Assembly (NCBI RefSeq): GCF_031178445.1
Contig: NZ_JAPSIY010000010.1
Span: forward strand, 1 to 64,000
DNA length: 64,000 bases
Source of the DNA: Microbacterium sp.
Lineage (GTDB): Bacteria; Actinomycetota; Actinomycetes; Actinomycetales; Microbacteriaceae
Direction: 5' to 3'
Under the pieces are notes generated by a model. That model had not been told where the DNA came from and searched no databases. It saw nothing but the letters and a program-made list of their open reading frames with translations. The stretch's first letter is position 1; every line of letters begins with the position of its first letter. This document shows positions 55,332-64,000 of the stretch, in pieces. Both the position numbers and the translations under genes were made by a program.

Positions 55332-58166
55332 TTGGCTGCAGGCAAGAAGCTCGTGATCGTCGAGTCCCCGACGAAGATGCGATCGATCCAGGGGTACCTC
55401 GGCGACGGCTACGAGGTGCTCAGTTCGGTCGGTCACATTCGCGACCTCGCCGACAAGAAGGACATCCCCGCGGCCGACAAGCAGGCCTACGGCAAGTACT
55501 CCATCGACGTCGACAACGACTTCGACCCGTACTACGTCGTCTCCGATCGCAAGACCAAGACGGTTGCGGAGCTCAAGCGGGCCCTCAAGACCGCCGACGA
55601 GCTCCTGCTCGCCACTGATGAGGACCGCGAGGGCGAGGCCATCGCCTGGCACCTGCTGGAGACTCTCAAGCCCAAGGTGCCCGTCAAGCGGATGGTCTTC
55701 CACGAGATCACCAAGGACGCCATCCGGGCGGCCATCGGCAACACCCGCGAGCTCGATCTCGCACTCGTGGACGCGCAGGAGACGCGTCGCATCCTCGACC
55801 GCCTCTACGGCTGGGACGTGTCGCCCGTGCTCTGGTACAAGGTCAAGACCGGCCTGTCGGCGGGCCGCGTGCAGTCCGCCGCGACCCGCATGATCGTCGA
55901 CCGAGAACGCGAGCGCATGGCGTTCGTGTCCGCGGAGTACTGGGACATCGAGGCCACCGCCAGCTCCGCAGACGCCGGATTCCGCGTTCGGCTCGTGCGC
56001 GTCGACGGCGGGCAGCTGGCCCGTGGGGGCGACTTCGACGACACCGGGAAGCTCAAGAAGGCCGTCGTCGTCCTCGACGAGAAGCGCGCCGCAGCACTCG
56101 CCGCCGCCGTCGCCGCAGCCGGTCGTGGTGCTGTCACCGGCGTCGAGGCCAAGCCCGGCACGCGCCGGCCGTACGCCCCGTTCACCACCTCCACGATGCA
56201 GCAGGAGGCGGGCCGAAAGCTCTCGATGAGCGCGAAGCAGGCGATGAGCGTCGCCCAGCGCCTCTACGAGAAGGGGTACATCACCTATATGCGGACCGAC
56301 TCCACCGCGCTGAGCACCCAGGCGGTGCAGGCGGCGCGGGCGCAGGCGGTGTCGCTCTACGGGGATGCGGCGGTGCCGCTCAAACCGCGTGTCTACGCGT
56401 CGAAGAGCAAGAACGCGCAGGAGGCCCACGAAGCGATCCGACCATCGGGCGAGACGTTCCGCACACCGTCGTCCGTCGCCTCGCAGCTCGACCGCGAGGA
56501 GCAGCGCCTCTACGACCTGATCTGGAAGCGCACCGTCGCCAGCCAGATGTCCGACGCGAAGTACGAGACCACCACCGTCACGATCGAGGCGGACGCCGAC
56601 GGCGAGAAGCTCGAGTTCACCGCATCCGGCACGGTCTACACCTTCAAGGGCTTCCTGGAAGCCTACGAAGAGGGGCGCGACGAGAAGCGCGGCGACGCCG
56701 ACGCGGCCGAGAACCAGTCGCTGCCGCAGGTGGCCGTGGGCGACCAGCTCGAGATGGCGGATGCCGAGGCCAAGGGCCATCGCACGACGCCGAAGCCCCG
56801 CTACACCGAGGCGTCGCTCGTGAAGGCGCTCGAGGAGCACGGCATCGGCCGCCCGTCCACGTTCGCCAGCACCATCGGCACGGTGATCGATCGCGGGTAC
56901 GCCACCAAGCGCGGCCAGGCCCTGGTGCCGACGTGGCTCGCGTTCAGCGTGGTGCGCCTGCTCGAGGAGCACTTCGCCGACCTCATCGACTACGACTTCA
57001 CGGCGGCGCTCGAGGACGATCTCGATGCCATCGCCCGCGGCGAGCAGAAGCGCGTCGAATGGCTGCGCTCCTTCTACTACGGCTCCGACAAGCAGGTGGG
57101 GCTGCGCCAGGTCGTCGACAACCTCGGCGAGATCGACGCGCGAGCGCTGAACTCCACGCGCATCACCGACACCGCCACGTTGCGCTTCGGAAAGTACGGG
57201 CCCTACCTCGAAGTCGTCGACCCCGCGAACCCCGACGCGAAGCCGCGCATCGTGAACGTGCCCGAGGACCTGGCCCCCGACGAGCTCACGGCCGAGAAGG
57301 CGCAGGAGCTCATCGACGCACCGGTGGCCGGCGACCGGGTGCTCGGCGAGAACCCGGAGAACGGCAGGGTCATCGTCGTCAAGGACGGCCGGTTCGGTCC
57401 CTACGTGCAGGAGAACCTGCCCGAGGACGATGCCGCGGTCGACGAAGCCACCGGCGAGGTCATCGAGGCGCCGAAGAAGAAGACCGCGAAGAAGGATGCA
57501 CCCAAACCGCGGACGGGTTCCCTGTTCCGCTCCATGTCGGTCGACACCATCGACCTCGACACGGCGCTCCAGCTGCTCAGCCTGCCCCGCGTGGTCGGCA
57601 CCGATCCCGAGTCGGGCGACGAGATCACCGCGCAGAACGGCCGTTACGGCCCGTATCTGAAGAAGGGCACGGATTCGCGCTCGCTGGAGAGCGAGTCGCA
57701 GATCTTCGACATCACCCTTGAGCAGGCGCTCGAGATCTACGCGCAGCCGAAGTACGGCGCAGGATCCCGCCGCGCATCCAGCGCGCTGGCCGAGTTCGAG
57801 GCAGACCCCGTCAGCGGCAAGCCGATCCGCATCCGCGACGGCCGTTTCGGCGCCTACGTCACCGATGGTGAGACGAACGTGACCATCCCGCGCGGTCAGA
57901 AGCCGGAGGACATCACCTTCGAGACCGCGGTGCAGATGCTCGCCGACAAGCGTGCCAAGGGTCCGGCGCCCAAGCGCGGCACGAAGAAGGCGCCGGCCAA
58001 GAGGGCGCCGGCGAAGAAGGCGACCGTCAAGAAGGCGCCCGCGAAGAAGACGACCGCCAAGAAGGCGCCGGCGAAGACGGATGCCGAGAAGGCGGCCGCG
58101 CGTTCTGCGGCGGCGAAGAAGGCCGCGGCCACGCGTGCGGCCAACGCGGCGAAGGCGGATTCGTGA
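55332..58166 (+). CDS. topA: DNA topoisomerase I
   Basis: KKLVIVESPTKMRSIQGYLGDGYEVLSSVGHIRDL; TYMRTDSTALS; Lys/Ala-rich C-terminal tail. Confidence 0.97.
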   Translation: MAAGKKLVIVESPTKMRSIQGYLGDGYEVLSSVGHIRDLADKKDIPAADKQAYGKYSIDVDNDFDPYYVVSDRKTKTVAELKRALKTADELLLATDEDREGEAIAWHLLETLKPKVPVKRMVFHEITKDAIRAAIGNTRELDLALVDAQETRRILDRLYGWDVSPVLWYKVKTGLSAGRVQSAATRMIVDRERERMAFVSAEYWDIEATASSADAGFRVRLVRVDGGQLARGGDFDDTGKLKKAVVVLDEKRAAALAAAVAAAGRGAVTGVEAKPGTRRPYAPFTTSTMQQEAGRKLSMSAKQAMSVAQRLYEKGYITYMRTDSTALSTQAVQAARAQAVSLYGDAAVPLKPRVYASKSKNAQEAHEAIRPSGETFRTPSSVASQLDREEQRLYDLIWKRTVASQMSDAKYETTTVTIEADADGEKLEFTASGTVYTFKGFLEAYEEGRDEKRGDADAAENQSLPQVAVGDQLEMADAEAKGHRTTPKPRYTEASLVKALEEHGIGRPSTFASTIGTVIDRGYATKRGQALVPTWLAFSVVRLLEEHFADLIDYDFTAALEDDLDAIARGEQKRVEWLRSFYYGSDKQVGLRQVVDNLGEIDARALNSTRITDTATLRFGKYGPYLEVVDPANPDAKPRIVNVPEDLAPDELTAEKAQELIDAPVAGDRVLGENPENGRVIVVKDGRFGPYVQENLPEDDAAVDEATGEVIEAPKKKTAKKDAPKPRTGSLFRSMSVDTIDLDTALQLLSLPRVVGTDPESGDEITAQNGRYGPYLKKGTDSRSLESESQIFDITLEQALEIYAQPKYGAGSRRASSALAEFEADPVSGKPIRIRDGRFGAYVTDGETNVTIPRGQKPEDITFETAVQMLADKRAKGPAPKRGTKKAPAKRAPAKKATVKKAPAKKTTAKKAPAKTDAEKAAARSAAAKKAAATRAANAAKADS

Positions 58167-58789
58167 CGACAGGCCGCGGCGTGTGGATCACGCTCGAGGG
58201 CGGCGACGGCTCGGGCAAGACCACGCAGGCGGAGCTGCTGGCCGGCTGGCTGGGGGAGCGGGGTCGCGCTGTGATGCGCACTCGCGAGCCGGGCGGCACC
58301 GAGGTCGGCACTCTGATCCGCGACATCGTCCTGCACCACCGCGGCGACATCGCCCCGCGCGCCGAGGCATTGCTCTACGCCGCCGACCGCGCGCACCACA
58401 TCGCCACCGCCGTTCGACCGGCGCTTCACCGCGGAGACGTGGTCATCCAGGATCGCTACCTCGACTCGTCCGTCGCGTATCAGGGCGCGGGGCGCGTGCT
58501 GGATGCCGCCGAGGTGCGCGAGCTGTCGCTGTGGGCGACCGAGGGCGCGCTGCCCGACCTGACCGTTCTGCTCGACGTGGATCCGGTCGAGGCTCGGCGC
58601 CGCCTCGACGCGGACGACAAGCCCTTCGATCGTCTCGAGGCCGAGAAGGAGGAGTTCCACACGCGGGTGCGGACGTCCTACCTCGCCCTCGCGGAGGCGG
58701 AGCCCGAGCGTTTCCTCGTCGTGGACGCCGCTCTGCCTGCATCCGAGATCGCCGAGCGCGTCCGTGCGCGCGTCGCCCTCCTGCTCTGA
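58163..58789 (+). CDS. tmk: dTMP kinase
   Basis: GVWITLEGGDGSGKTTQAELLAGWLGERGRAVMRTREPGGTEVG; QDRYLDSSVAYQG. Confidence 0.96.
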   Translation: MTTGRGVWITLEGGDGSGKTTQAELLAGWLGERGRAVMRTREPGGTEVGTLIRDIVLHHRGDIAPRAEALLYAADRAHHIATAVRPALHRGDVVIQDRYLDSSVAYQGAGRVLDAAEVRELSLWATEGALPDLTVLLDVDPVEARRRLDADDKPFDRLEAEKEEFHTRVRTSYLALAEAEPERFLVVDAALPASEIAERVRARVALLL

Positions 58790-58835
58790 CCTCTCGCTTC
58801 CACGGAGTCGGCATCCTCGCGTTCCCGTTCGAGCA

Positions 58836-58918
58836 CGCGCGCTGCGCATCGTTTCGCAGCGCGCGCAGAATCGAGCAGCGCGAGATCGGTGGCAGCGCGA
58901 ATCGAGCAGCGCGAGATC
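58836..58918. repeat. Intergenic 11-bp-stem hairpin plus two 19-bp direct repeats
   Basis: CGCGCGCTGCG...CGCAGCGCGCG; AATCGAGCAGCGCGAGATC at 58869-58887 and 58900-58918. Confidence 0.8.
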
Positions 58919-59028
58919 AGCGGAGGGCGCGAGAGCAGCGGGGGAGCAGCGCGAACGGCGCCGCGATCCGGATCCGCCGCGAACCGAGCTGACCGGCGTC
59001 GTCGGCGCCCACGATTAGGCTGGACTCC

Positions 59029-60186
59029 ATGACCGCCGTCGAGATCGCGCCGTTCCCGTGGTCCGACGTGTGGGGGCAGGATGCCGCCGTGCAGACGCTG
59101 CGCGCCGCCGCATCCGATCCTGCCGCCCTCTCGCATGCGTGGCTGATCACCGGCCCTCCCGGCTCCGGTCGCTCCACACTCGCCTATGCGTTCGCCGCCG
59201 CCTTGATCGCCGAGGGCCCGCACGACGAGTCCACGATGCGTCAGGTACTCGCCGGGACGCATCCCGACGTCACCGCCCTGCGCACCGACAAGGTCATCAT
59301 CACGATCAAGGAAGCACGGGCGCTGGTCGAGCGCTCGTACTTCGCGCCGTCGGCCGGGCGGTACAGGGTGATCGTCGTCGAGGACGCCGATCGCATGGTC
59401 GAGCGCACCTCGAACGTGCTGCTCAAAGCACTGGAGGAGCCGCCGGAGCAGACGGTATGGGTGCTGTGCGCGCCGAGTGAAGCCGACCTGCTGCCCACGA
59501 TCCGCTCGCGGGTGCGCGCACTGCGGCTGCGCGAGCCGGAGGTCGCCGACGTGGCACGCCTGATCTCCGCTCGCACCGGCATCGACGTGACAACCGCCGA
59601 GCAGGCCGCTCGCCATGCGCAGCGGCACATCGGCATGGCGCAGCGCCTGGCCACGGACGATGCGGCACGACGCCGGCGCGATGAGACGCTGCGCAGCGTG
59701 CTCGGGGTACGGGGCGTCGGCACGGCGGTAGAGGCCGCGGGCGCGATCATCCAGGCGGCGACCGATGACGCCAAGGCGCTCACCGCCGAGCGCGACGAGG
59801 CCGAACGCGCCGCGTTGCTGCGCACGGTCGGCGTCGCAGAGGGGCAGGCTGTTCCTCCTGCGCTTCGCAGCCAGATCTCAGCGCTCGAAGAGGAGCAGAA
59901 GAAGCGGGCCACCCGCAGTCTGCGAGACGGCATCGATCGGGTGCTCACCGACCTGCAGTCGATGTATCGCGATGTGATCATGCTGCAGTACGCCCGTCGT
60001 GATGCCCTCATCAACCGAGAGTTGGAGCAGGAGCTCACCGCCCTCGCCGAGACCTGGCCTGTCGAGCGCACCCTGCTCGCCCTCGACGCCATCGCCGACA
60101 CTCGCGAATCGCTGGAGCGCAACGTGGCGCCGCTTCTCGCGCTGGAGAGTCTTCTCGTCACCGTCTCGAGCGGAAGGACACCGTGA
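59029..60186 (+). CDS. holB: DNA polymerase III subunit delta'
   Basis: WGQDAAVQTLRAAASDPAALSHAWLITGPPGSGRSTLAYAFAAAL...LLKALEEPPEQTVWVLCAPS. Confidence 0.93.
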   Translation: MTAVEIAPFPWSDVWGQDAAVQTLRAAASDPAALSHAWLITGPPGSGRSTLAYAFAAALIAEGPHDESTMRQVLAGTHPDVTALRTDKVIITIKEARALVERSYFAPSAGRYRVIVVEDADRMVERTSNVLLKALEEPPEQTVWVLCAPSEADLLPTIRSRVRALRLREPEVADVARLISARTGIDVTTAEQAARHAQRHIGMAQRLATDDAARRRRDETLRSVLGVRGVGTAVEAAGAIIQAATDDAKALTAERDEAERAALLRTVGVAEGQAVPPALRSQISALEEEQKKRATRSLRDGIDRVLTDLQSMYRDVIMLQYARRDALINRELEQELTALAETWPVERTLLALDAIADTRESLERNVAPLLALESLLVTVSSGRTP

Positions 60187-61736
60187 ACCGTCGATCCAAG
60201 CCCGCCCTTCGCCGAATCGCCGCCGCAGCCGCGGCGCTGATCTCGGCCGCACTCGTGCTGTCGGGATGTCTCTATGCGCAGATCCCCGAGGGCAAGGCGT
60301 CGGTCACCCGCGAGCCCGACACCACCGGGGTCGCCGATGAGCTGCTCTCGTTCTACTCGCAGACCATCGAATGGCAGCAGTGCGGCTCGCGCTTGGACTG
60401 CGCCGACGTCACCGCGCCCCTCGACTGGGAGGACCCGGAGGCAGGGGAGGTCTCGCTCGCGATCGTGCGGCATCAGGCGACAGGACAGTATCAGGGCTCG
60501 CTGCTGGTCAACCCCGGTGGACCCGGTTCGAGCGGCTACGACTACATCGCCGACAATCTGACCTACGCGGTCGGCGCCCCCCTCATCGAGAACTTCGATG
60601 TGATCGGGTTCGACCCGCGCGGCGTCGGCCGTTCGACCGCGGTCACCTGCTTCGAGGACCCCGCCAAGCGCGACGAGTTCAACTACGGCCTGACCATCGA
60701 ACCGCGCAACACCCCGGAATGGGAGGCGGAGATCCAGGCCGACCAGAAGGAGTACGCCGAGGCCTGCGCCGCCAACTCCGGAGACCTGCTGCAGCATGTG
60801 ACGACGGTGAACGCCGCACGCGACATGGATCTGCTCCGCGCGGTGCTCGGCGACACCCAATTGAACTACCTCGGCTACTCCTACGGGACCTTCCTCGGCG
60901 CGACCTACGCCAAGCTGTACCCGGAGCGCGCACAGCGCCTTGTCCTCGACGGCGCCATCGACCCCTCCGTCCCCGGACTCGATGTCGGCACGACCCAGGC
61001 GCTCGGGTTCGAGTCGGCGCTTCGCGCCTACCTCGAGAACTGCCTCGCATCCAACGGCTGTCCGTTCAACGGCACGCTCGACGATGCGCTCGCCGACTTC
61101 CGTGCGCTGCTGGCCGCGGTGGAGCGGTCGCCGCTGCGCAACGGCGACGGGCGGATGCTGGGTGCCGACACCATGGTCACCGGAGTCATCACCGCGATGT
61201 ACAGCCAGAGCTCATGGCAATACCTCACGGATGCTCTGGCCGCCGTGCTGCAGGGAGATCCGTCCGCCATGTTCTACCTGGCTGACAGCTACAACGGCCG
61301 CAACCCGGACGGCACTTACGCCGACAACTCCATGGACGCGTTCAACGCGTACAACTGCATGGACTACCCCGTCGAGGACGACCCCGCCGCCGAAGCAGCC
61401 GCGATGAAGCGGATCGAAGAGGGAGCGCCCACCTTCGCGCCGTACTGGCAGGGTCCCGACCTCTGCGAGCAGTGGCCGTACCCTCCGACCGGCACCCGAG
61501 AGGCCATCACCGCTCCCGGCACCGGGCCGATCGTGGTGGTGGGAACGACCAACGACCCGGCTACGCCGTACGAATGGTCCGAGTCGCTCGCCGAGCAGCT
61601 GGAGAACGGCGTGCTGGTCACCCGCGTCGGCGAGGGGCACACCGGCTACAACAAGGGCAACGGCTGCGTCGATGAGGCCGTGGAGGGCTTCCTCATCGAG
61701 GGCACCGTGCCCGAGGACGGGCTGCGCTGCGAGTGA
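60183..61736 (+). CDS. Alpha/beta hydrolase lipoprotein with TAP-like C-terminus
   Basis: LVLSGCLYA lipobox; VNPGGPGSSGYDY; YLGYSYGTFLGATYAKLYPERA. Confidence 0.92.
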   Translation: MNRRSKPALRRIAAAAAALISAALVLSGCLYAQIPEGKASVTREPDTTGVADELLSFYSQTIEWQQCGSRLDCADVTAPLDWEDPEAGEVSLAIVRHQATGQYQGSLLVNPGGPGSSGYDYIADNLTYAVGAPLIENFDVIGFDPRGVGRSTAVTCFEDPAKRDEFNYGLTIEPRNTPEWEAEIQADQKEYAEACAANSGDLLQHVTTVNAARDMDLLRAVLGDTQLNYLGYSYGTFLGATYAKLYPERAQRLVLDGAIDPSVPGLDVGTTQALGFESALRAYLENCLASNGCPFNGTLDDALADFRALLAAVERSPLRNGDGRMLGADTMVTGVITAMYSQSSWQYLTDALAAVLQGDPSAMFYLADSYNGRNPDGTYADNSMDAFNAYNCMDYPVEDDPAAEAAAMKRIEEGAPTFAPYWQGPDLCEQWPYPPTGTREAITAPGTGPIVVVGTTNDPATPYEWSESLAEQLENGVLVTRVGEGHTGYNKGNGCVDEAVEGFLIEGTVPEDGLRCE

Positions 61737-61864
61737 GCGCCTCGCGTGGCGTCCTGCGTGATGGGGCGGGCCGTCCCGCGTTGCGCCCCGCGCACCGTCC
61801 TCGATTCGTCGCCGACGGGGAGGACAGGGTAATATCGTTGATCGTGCCGCGGTGCGCCGCGCAC

Positions 61865-61937
61865 GCCGCCTTAGCTCAGACGGCAGAGCGATTCACTCGT
61901 AATGAATAGGTCAAGGGTTCGATTCCCTTAGGCGGCT
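61865..61937 (+). tRNA. tRNA-Thr (anticodon CGT)
   Basis: GCCGCCTTAGCTCAGACGGCAGAGCGATTCACTCGTAATGAATAGGTCAAGGGTTCGATTCCCTTAGGCGGCT. Confidence 0.95.
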
Positions 61938-61941
61938 CAGA

Positions 61942-61974
61942 GAAGGGCCCGGGATGCATCATCCCGGGCCCTTC
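61942..61974 (+). terminator. Terminator downstream of tRNA-Thr
   Basis: GAAGGGCCCGGGAT-GCATC-ATCCCGGGCCCTTC. Confidence 0.85.
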
Positions 61975-62013
61975 GCCGTTCTCGGATGCCGGCGGCGAGC
62001 GTACGCTCGAGGC

Positions 62014-62637
62014 ATGAGCAGAGCGCTTCTCATCGTCGATGTGCAGAACGATTTCACCGAGGGCGGTGCCCTCGCCGTCACGGGCGGGGACGACGTGGCG
62101 TCAGGGGTGAGCGCCCTCCTGGCCGACCATGCCGGGAACTACGCCGTGATCCTCGCTTCGAGGGACTGGCACGACGCCGACGGCGACAACGGCGGGCATT
62201 TCGCCGACGAGCCCGACTTCGTCGATACCTGGCCGGTGCACTGCGTGGCAGGCACGCCCGGCGCGGACTACGATCCGCTGCTGACGACGGATGCCATCAC
62301 GCACCACATCCGCAAGGGACAGGGGCGACCCGCCTACTCCCTGTTCGAGGGCACGGACGATGACGAGGCCACGGCAGGGGAGATCCTCGCCGCACACGGT
62401 GTGACGGAGGCCGACATCGTCGGAATCGCGACGGATCACTGTGTACGCGCATCCGCGCTGGACGCGATCGCGCACGGGGTGCGCGTGCGCGTCCTCTCCG
62501 ACCTGGTCGCCGGTGTCGGAGCCGCTTCGACCGAGGCCGCGCTCTTCGAGCTCGCGCACGCCGGCGCGCAGATCGCGCACGGGCGCTCCGGTGCGGCCGG
62601 CGCCTCGCCCGCTGAAGCCGGCGTGGAGCCCGGGTGA
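62014..62637 (+). CDS. pncA: Isochorismatase-family/nicotinamidase
   Basis: ALLIVDVQNDFTEGGALAV; SRDWHDADGDNGGHF; IVGIATDHCVRASALDAI. Confidence 0.88.
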   Translation: MSRALLIVDVQNDFTEGGALAVTGGDDVASGVSALLADHAGNYAVILASRDWHDADGDNGGHFADEPDFVDTWPVHCVAGTPGADYDPLLTTDAITHHIRKGQGRPAYSLFEGTDDDEATAGEILAAHGVTEADIVGIATDHCVRASALDAIAHGVRVRVLSDLVAGVGAASTEAALFELAHAGAQIAHGRSGAAGASPAEAGVEPG

Positions 62638-63173
62638 GCGAGCGGTGCGCGCTGCTGCTGCGTGCGGTGAACGTGGGTGGACGCAATCGTGTGCCGATGG
62701 CTGAGCTGCGTGCGCTGCTCGCCGGCCGCACGCCGCTGACCGGCGTCTCGACGTACATCGCCAGCGGGAACGTGATCTGCGACCAGCCCGGTGACCCGGC
62801 CGCGGCGTGCGCCGACGTGCGCACCCTGATCTCGGAGGAGTTCGGCGTGGACACCCCGGTGATCGCGCGCACGCACCAGCAGCTGCGGGTCGCGCTCGAC
62901 ACGAACCCTTTCCCGGATGCCGCGGCCGACAAGATGCTGCACATCATGTTCCTGGACGGCGATCCGGCGCCTGGCGCCGAAGAGGCGCTCGGAGACCGGC
63001 TCCGACCGGATGAGAGGATCGCACTCGCGGCGCGGGACCTCTGGATCGATTACGGCACGGGCGGAGCCCAGTCCACCAGACTCACCACGCAGGTGCTGGA
63101 TCGTGCGCTCGGCGTGGCAGGCACGGGCCGGAATCTGCTGACCCTGCGCAAACTCGTCGACCTCACGGCCTGA
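62634..63173 (+). CDS. DUF1697 family protein
   Basis: CALLLRAVNVGGRNRVPMAELRALLAG...TYIASGNVICDQPG. Confidence 0.9.
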   Translation: MSERCALLLRAVNVGGRNRVPMAELRALLAGRTPLTGVSTYIASGNVICDQPGDPAAACADVRTLISEEFGVDTPVIARTHQQLRVALDTNPFPDAAADKMLHIMFLDGDPAPGAEEALGDRLRPDERIALAARDLWIDYGTGGAQSTRLTTQVLDRALGVAGTGRNLLTLRKLVDLTA

Positions 63174-64000
63174 CGCCCTGGCCCTCGGCGCCTGCGCCCG
63201 ACGCGACGGCCGTGGACGCGCGCACGACCAGGCGCGTGCTGAGATGCCTCACGCGCGGCTCGGCGGCGTGCTCATCGAGCGCCAGCCGCAAGGCGTCCTC
63301 GCCCATCCGGCGCAGCGGAAGACGCACCGTGGTCAACGCCGGCTCCAGGTCACTGGCGAGGGAGATGTCGTTGAATCCCGCGACCGACACATCGATCGGG
63401 ACCCTGAACCCGTGCTCGCGCAGCCAGGTCATCGCTCCGATGGCGAGCTGGTCCGCTGTGCCCACCACCGCGGTCGCCCTGGGATGCTGCGCGAACATCT
63501 CACCGGCACCCCGGTACGCATCGTCCCGGGTCGGTGCGCCGTAGCGGATGCGCAGCGTGCCGCCGGCCCCGCCGATGATCTCGTTCAGACCGCCGACCCG
63601 CTCGAGCGTCGACCCGACGTTCTCGGGCCCGGCGAGGACGATGATCTCGCGGTGGCCGAGGCCGACGAGGTGCCGCGCGAGCTCGACCGCGCCCGTGGTG
63701 TTGTCCACGAGCACCCGGTCGACGTCGAGGGTCGTGTTGCCGACGGCGACGACACGGCCGCCGCCCGCGCTGAACGAGCGTGCCCTGGCGGCGAGGCTCG
63801 CCCGGTAGTGCTCGTCGCTCAGCCCGGATCCGGCGATGATCACGGCCGATGCCCGGTGCGCCTGCAGCATCCGGAAGTACTCGAGCTCGAGCTCGACGTC
63901 ACGTTCCGTGTGGCAGATGGCCACGAGCAGCCGGCGGCGCACGGCGAGAGCGTGGATGCCGTTGACCATCTCGGAGAAGTACGGGTCGCCGACGTTTCCG
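63163..64000 (-). CDS. LacI-family transcriptional regulator, C-terminal part (N-terminus beyond window)
   Basis: DPYFSEMVNGIHALAVRRRLLVAICHTERDVELELEYFRMLQAHRASAVIIAGSGLSD; VAGFNDISLASDLEPALTTVRLPLRRMGEDALRLAL. Confidence 0.9.
   Translation of the reverse strand, partial: GNVGDPYFSEMVNGIHALAVRRRLLVAICHTERDVELELEYFRMLQAHRASAVIIAGSGLSDEHYRASLAARARSFSAGGGRVVAVGNTTLDVDRVLVDNTTGAVELARHLVGLGHREIIVLAGPENVGSTLERVGGLNEIIGGAGGTLRIRYGAPTRDDAYRGAGEMFAQHPRATAVVGTADQLAIGAMTWLREHGFRVPIDVSVAGFNDISLASDLEPALTTVRLPLRRMGEDALRLALDEHAAEPRVRHLSTRLVVRASTAVASGAGAEGQGVRP

Noticed and set aside
55152-56972. 606-aa minus ORF opposite topA
   Set aside because: Shadow of topA
58020-58166. Lys/Ala repeats in topA 3' end as a separate element
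   Set aside because: Basic C-terminal tail is normal for actinobacterial topoisomerase I

Overview
High-GC actinobacterial chromosome segment (gene content and style Microbacteriaceae-like; genus inferred only). It carries an apparently complete HK97-type siphoviral prophage of about 33.9 kb (att cores at 20509-20515 and 54436-54442). Host genes left of the prophage: dnaX (3' part), recR, EamA transporter, lysC, asd, mqo, thymidine kinase, FadR/GntR regulator, lldD-like, HAD phosphatase, tRNA-Pro, metallophosphoesterase, PASTA PBP, DUF4177, RidA, acs, a 6C-type ncRNA, then the Tad/Flp pilus genes tadA and a T2SSF gene. Host genes right of it: TadE-like, a second Tad-locus protein, topA, tmk, holB, alpha/beta hydrolase, tRNA-Thr, nicotinamidase-like, DUF1697, LacI-type regulator (partial). 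The prophage uses a serine integrase and sits inside the coding sequence of the small DUF4244 Flp-pilin-like gene. The two host fragments (left from 20361, right 54438-54509) rejoin in frame into a 69-70 aa class-III-pilin-like protein, so the tad operon is split by 34 kb. Prophage order: int-immA-repressor (-), cro-like and early genes, HNH-terminase-portal-protease-capsid-tail, a reverse-strand RHH+DUF732 moron within the tail genes, M15 endolysin and holin candidates, and a reverse-strand small-gene cluster next to attR. Strongest leads: the intragenic pilin attB, the RHH/DUF732 moron, the attR-proximal reverse cluster, a tandem -1 slippery site in the tail chaperone, the leaderless divergent switch, the Lsr2-like/coiled-coil fusion, and a GIY-YIG-like ORF that lacks its expected stop. 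Everything was read by eye. No similarity search was run, so family names are motif or recall based.
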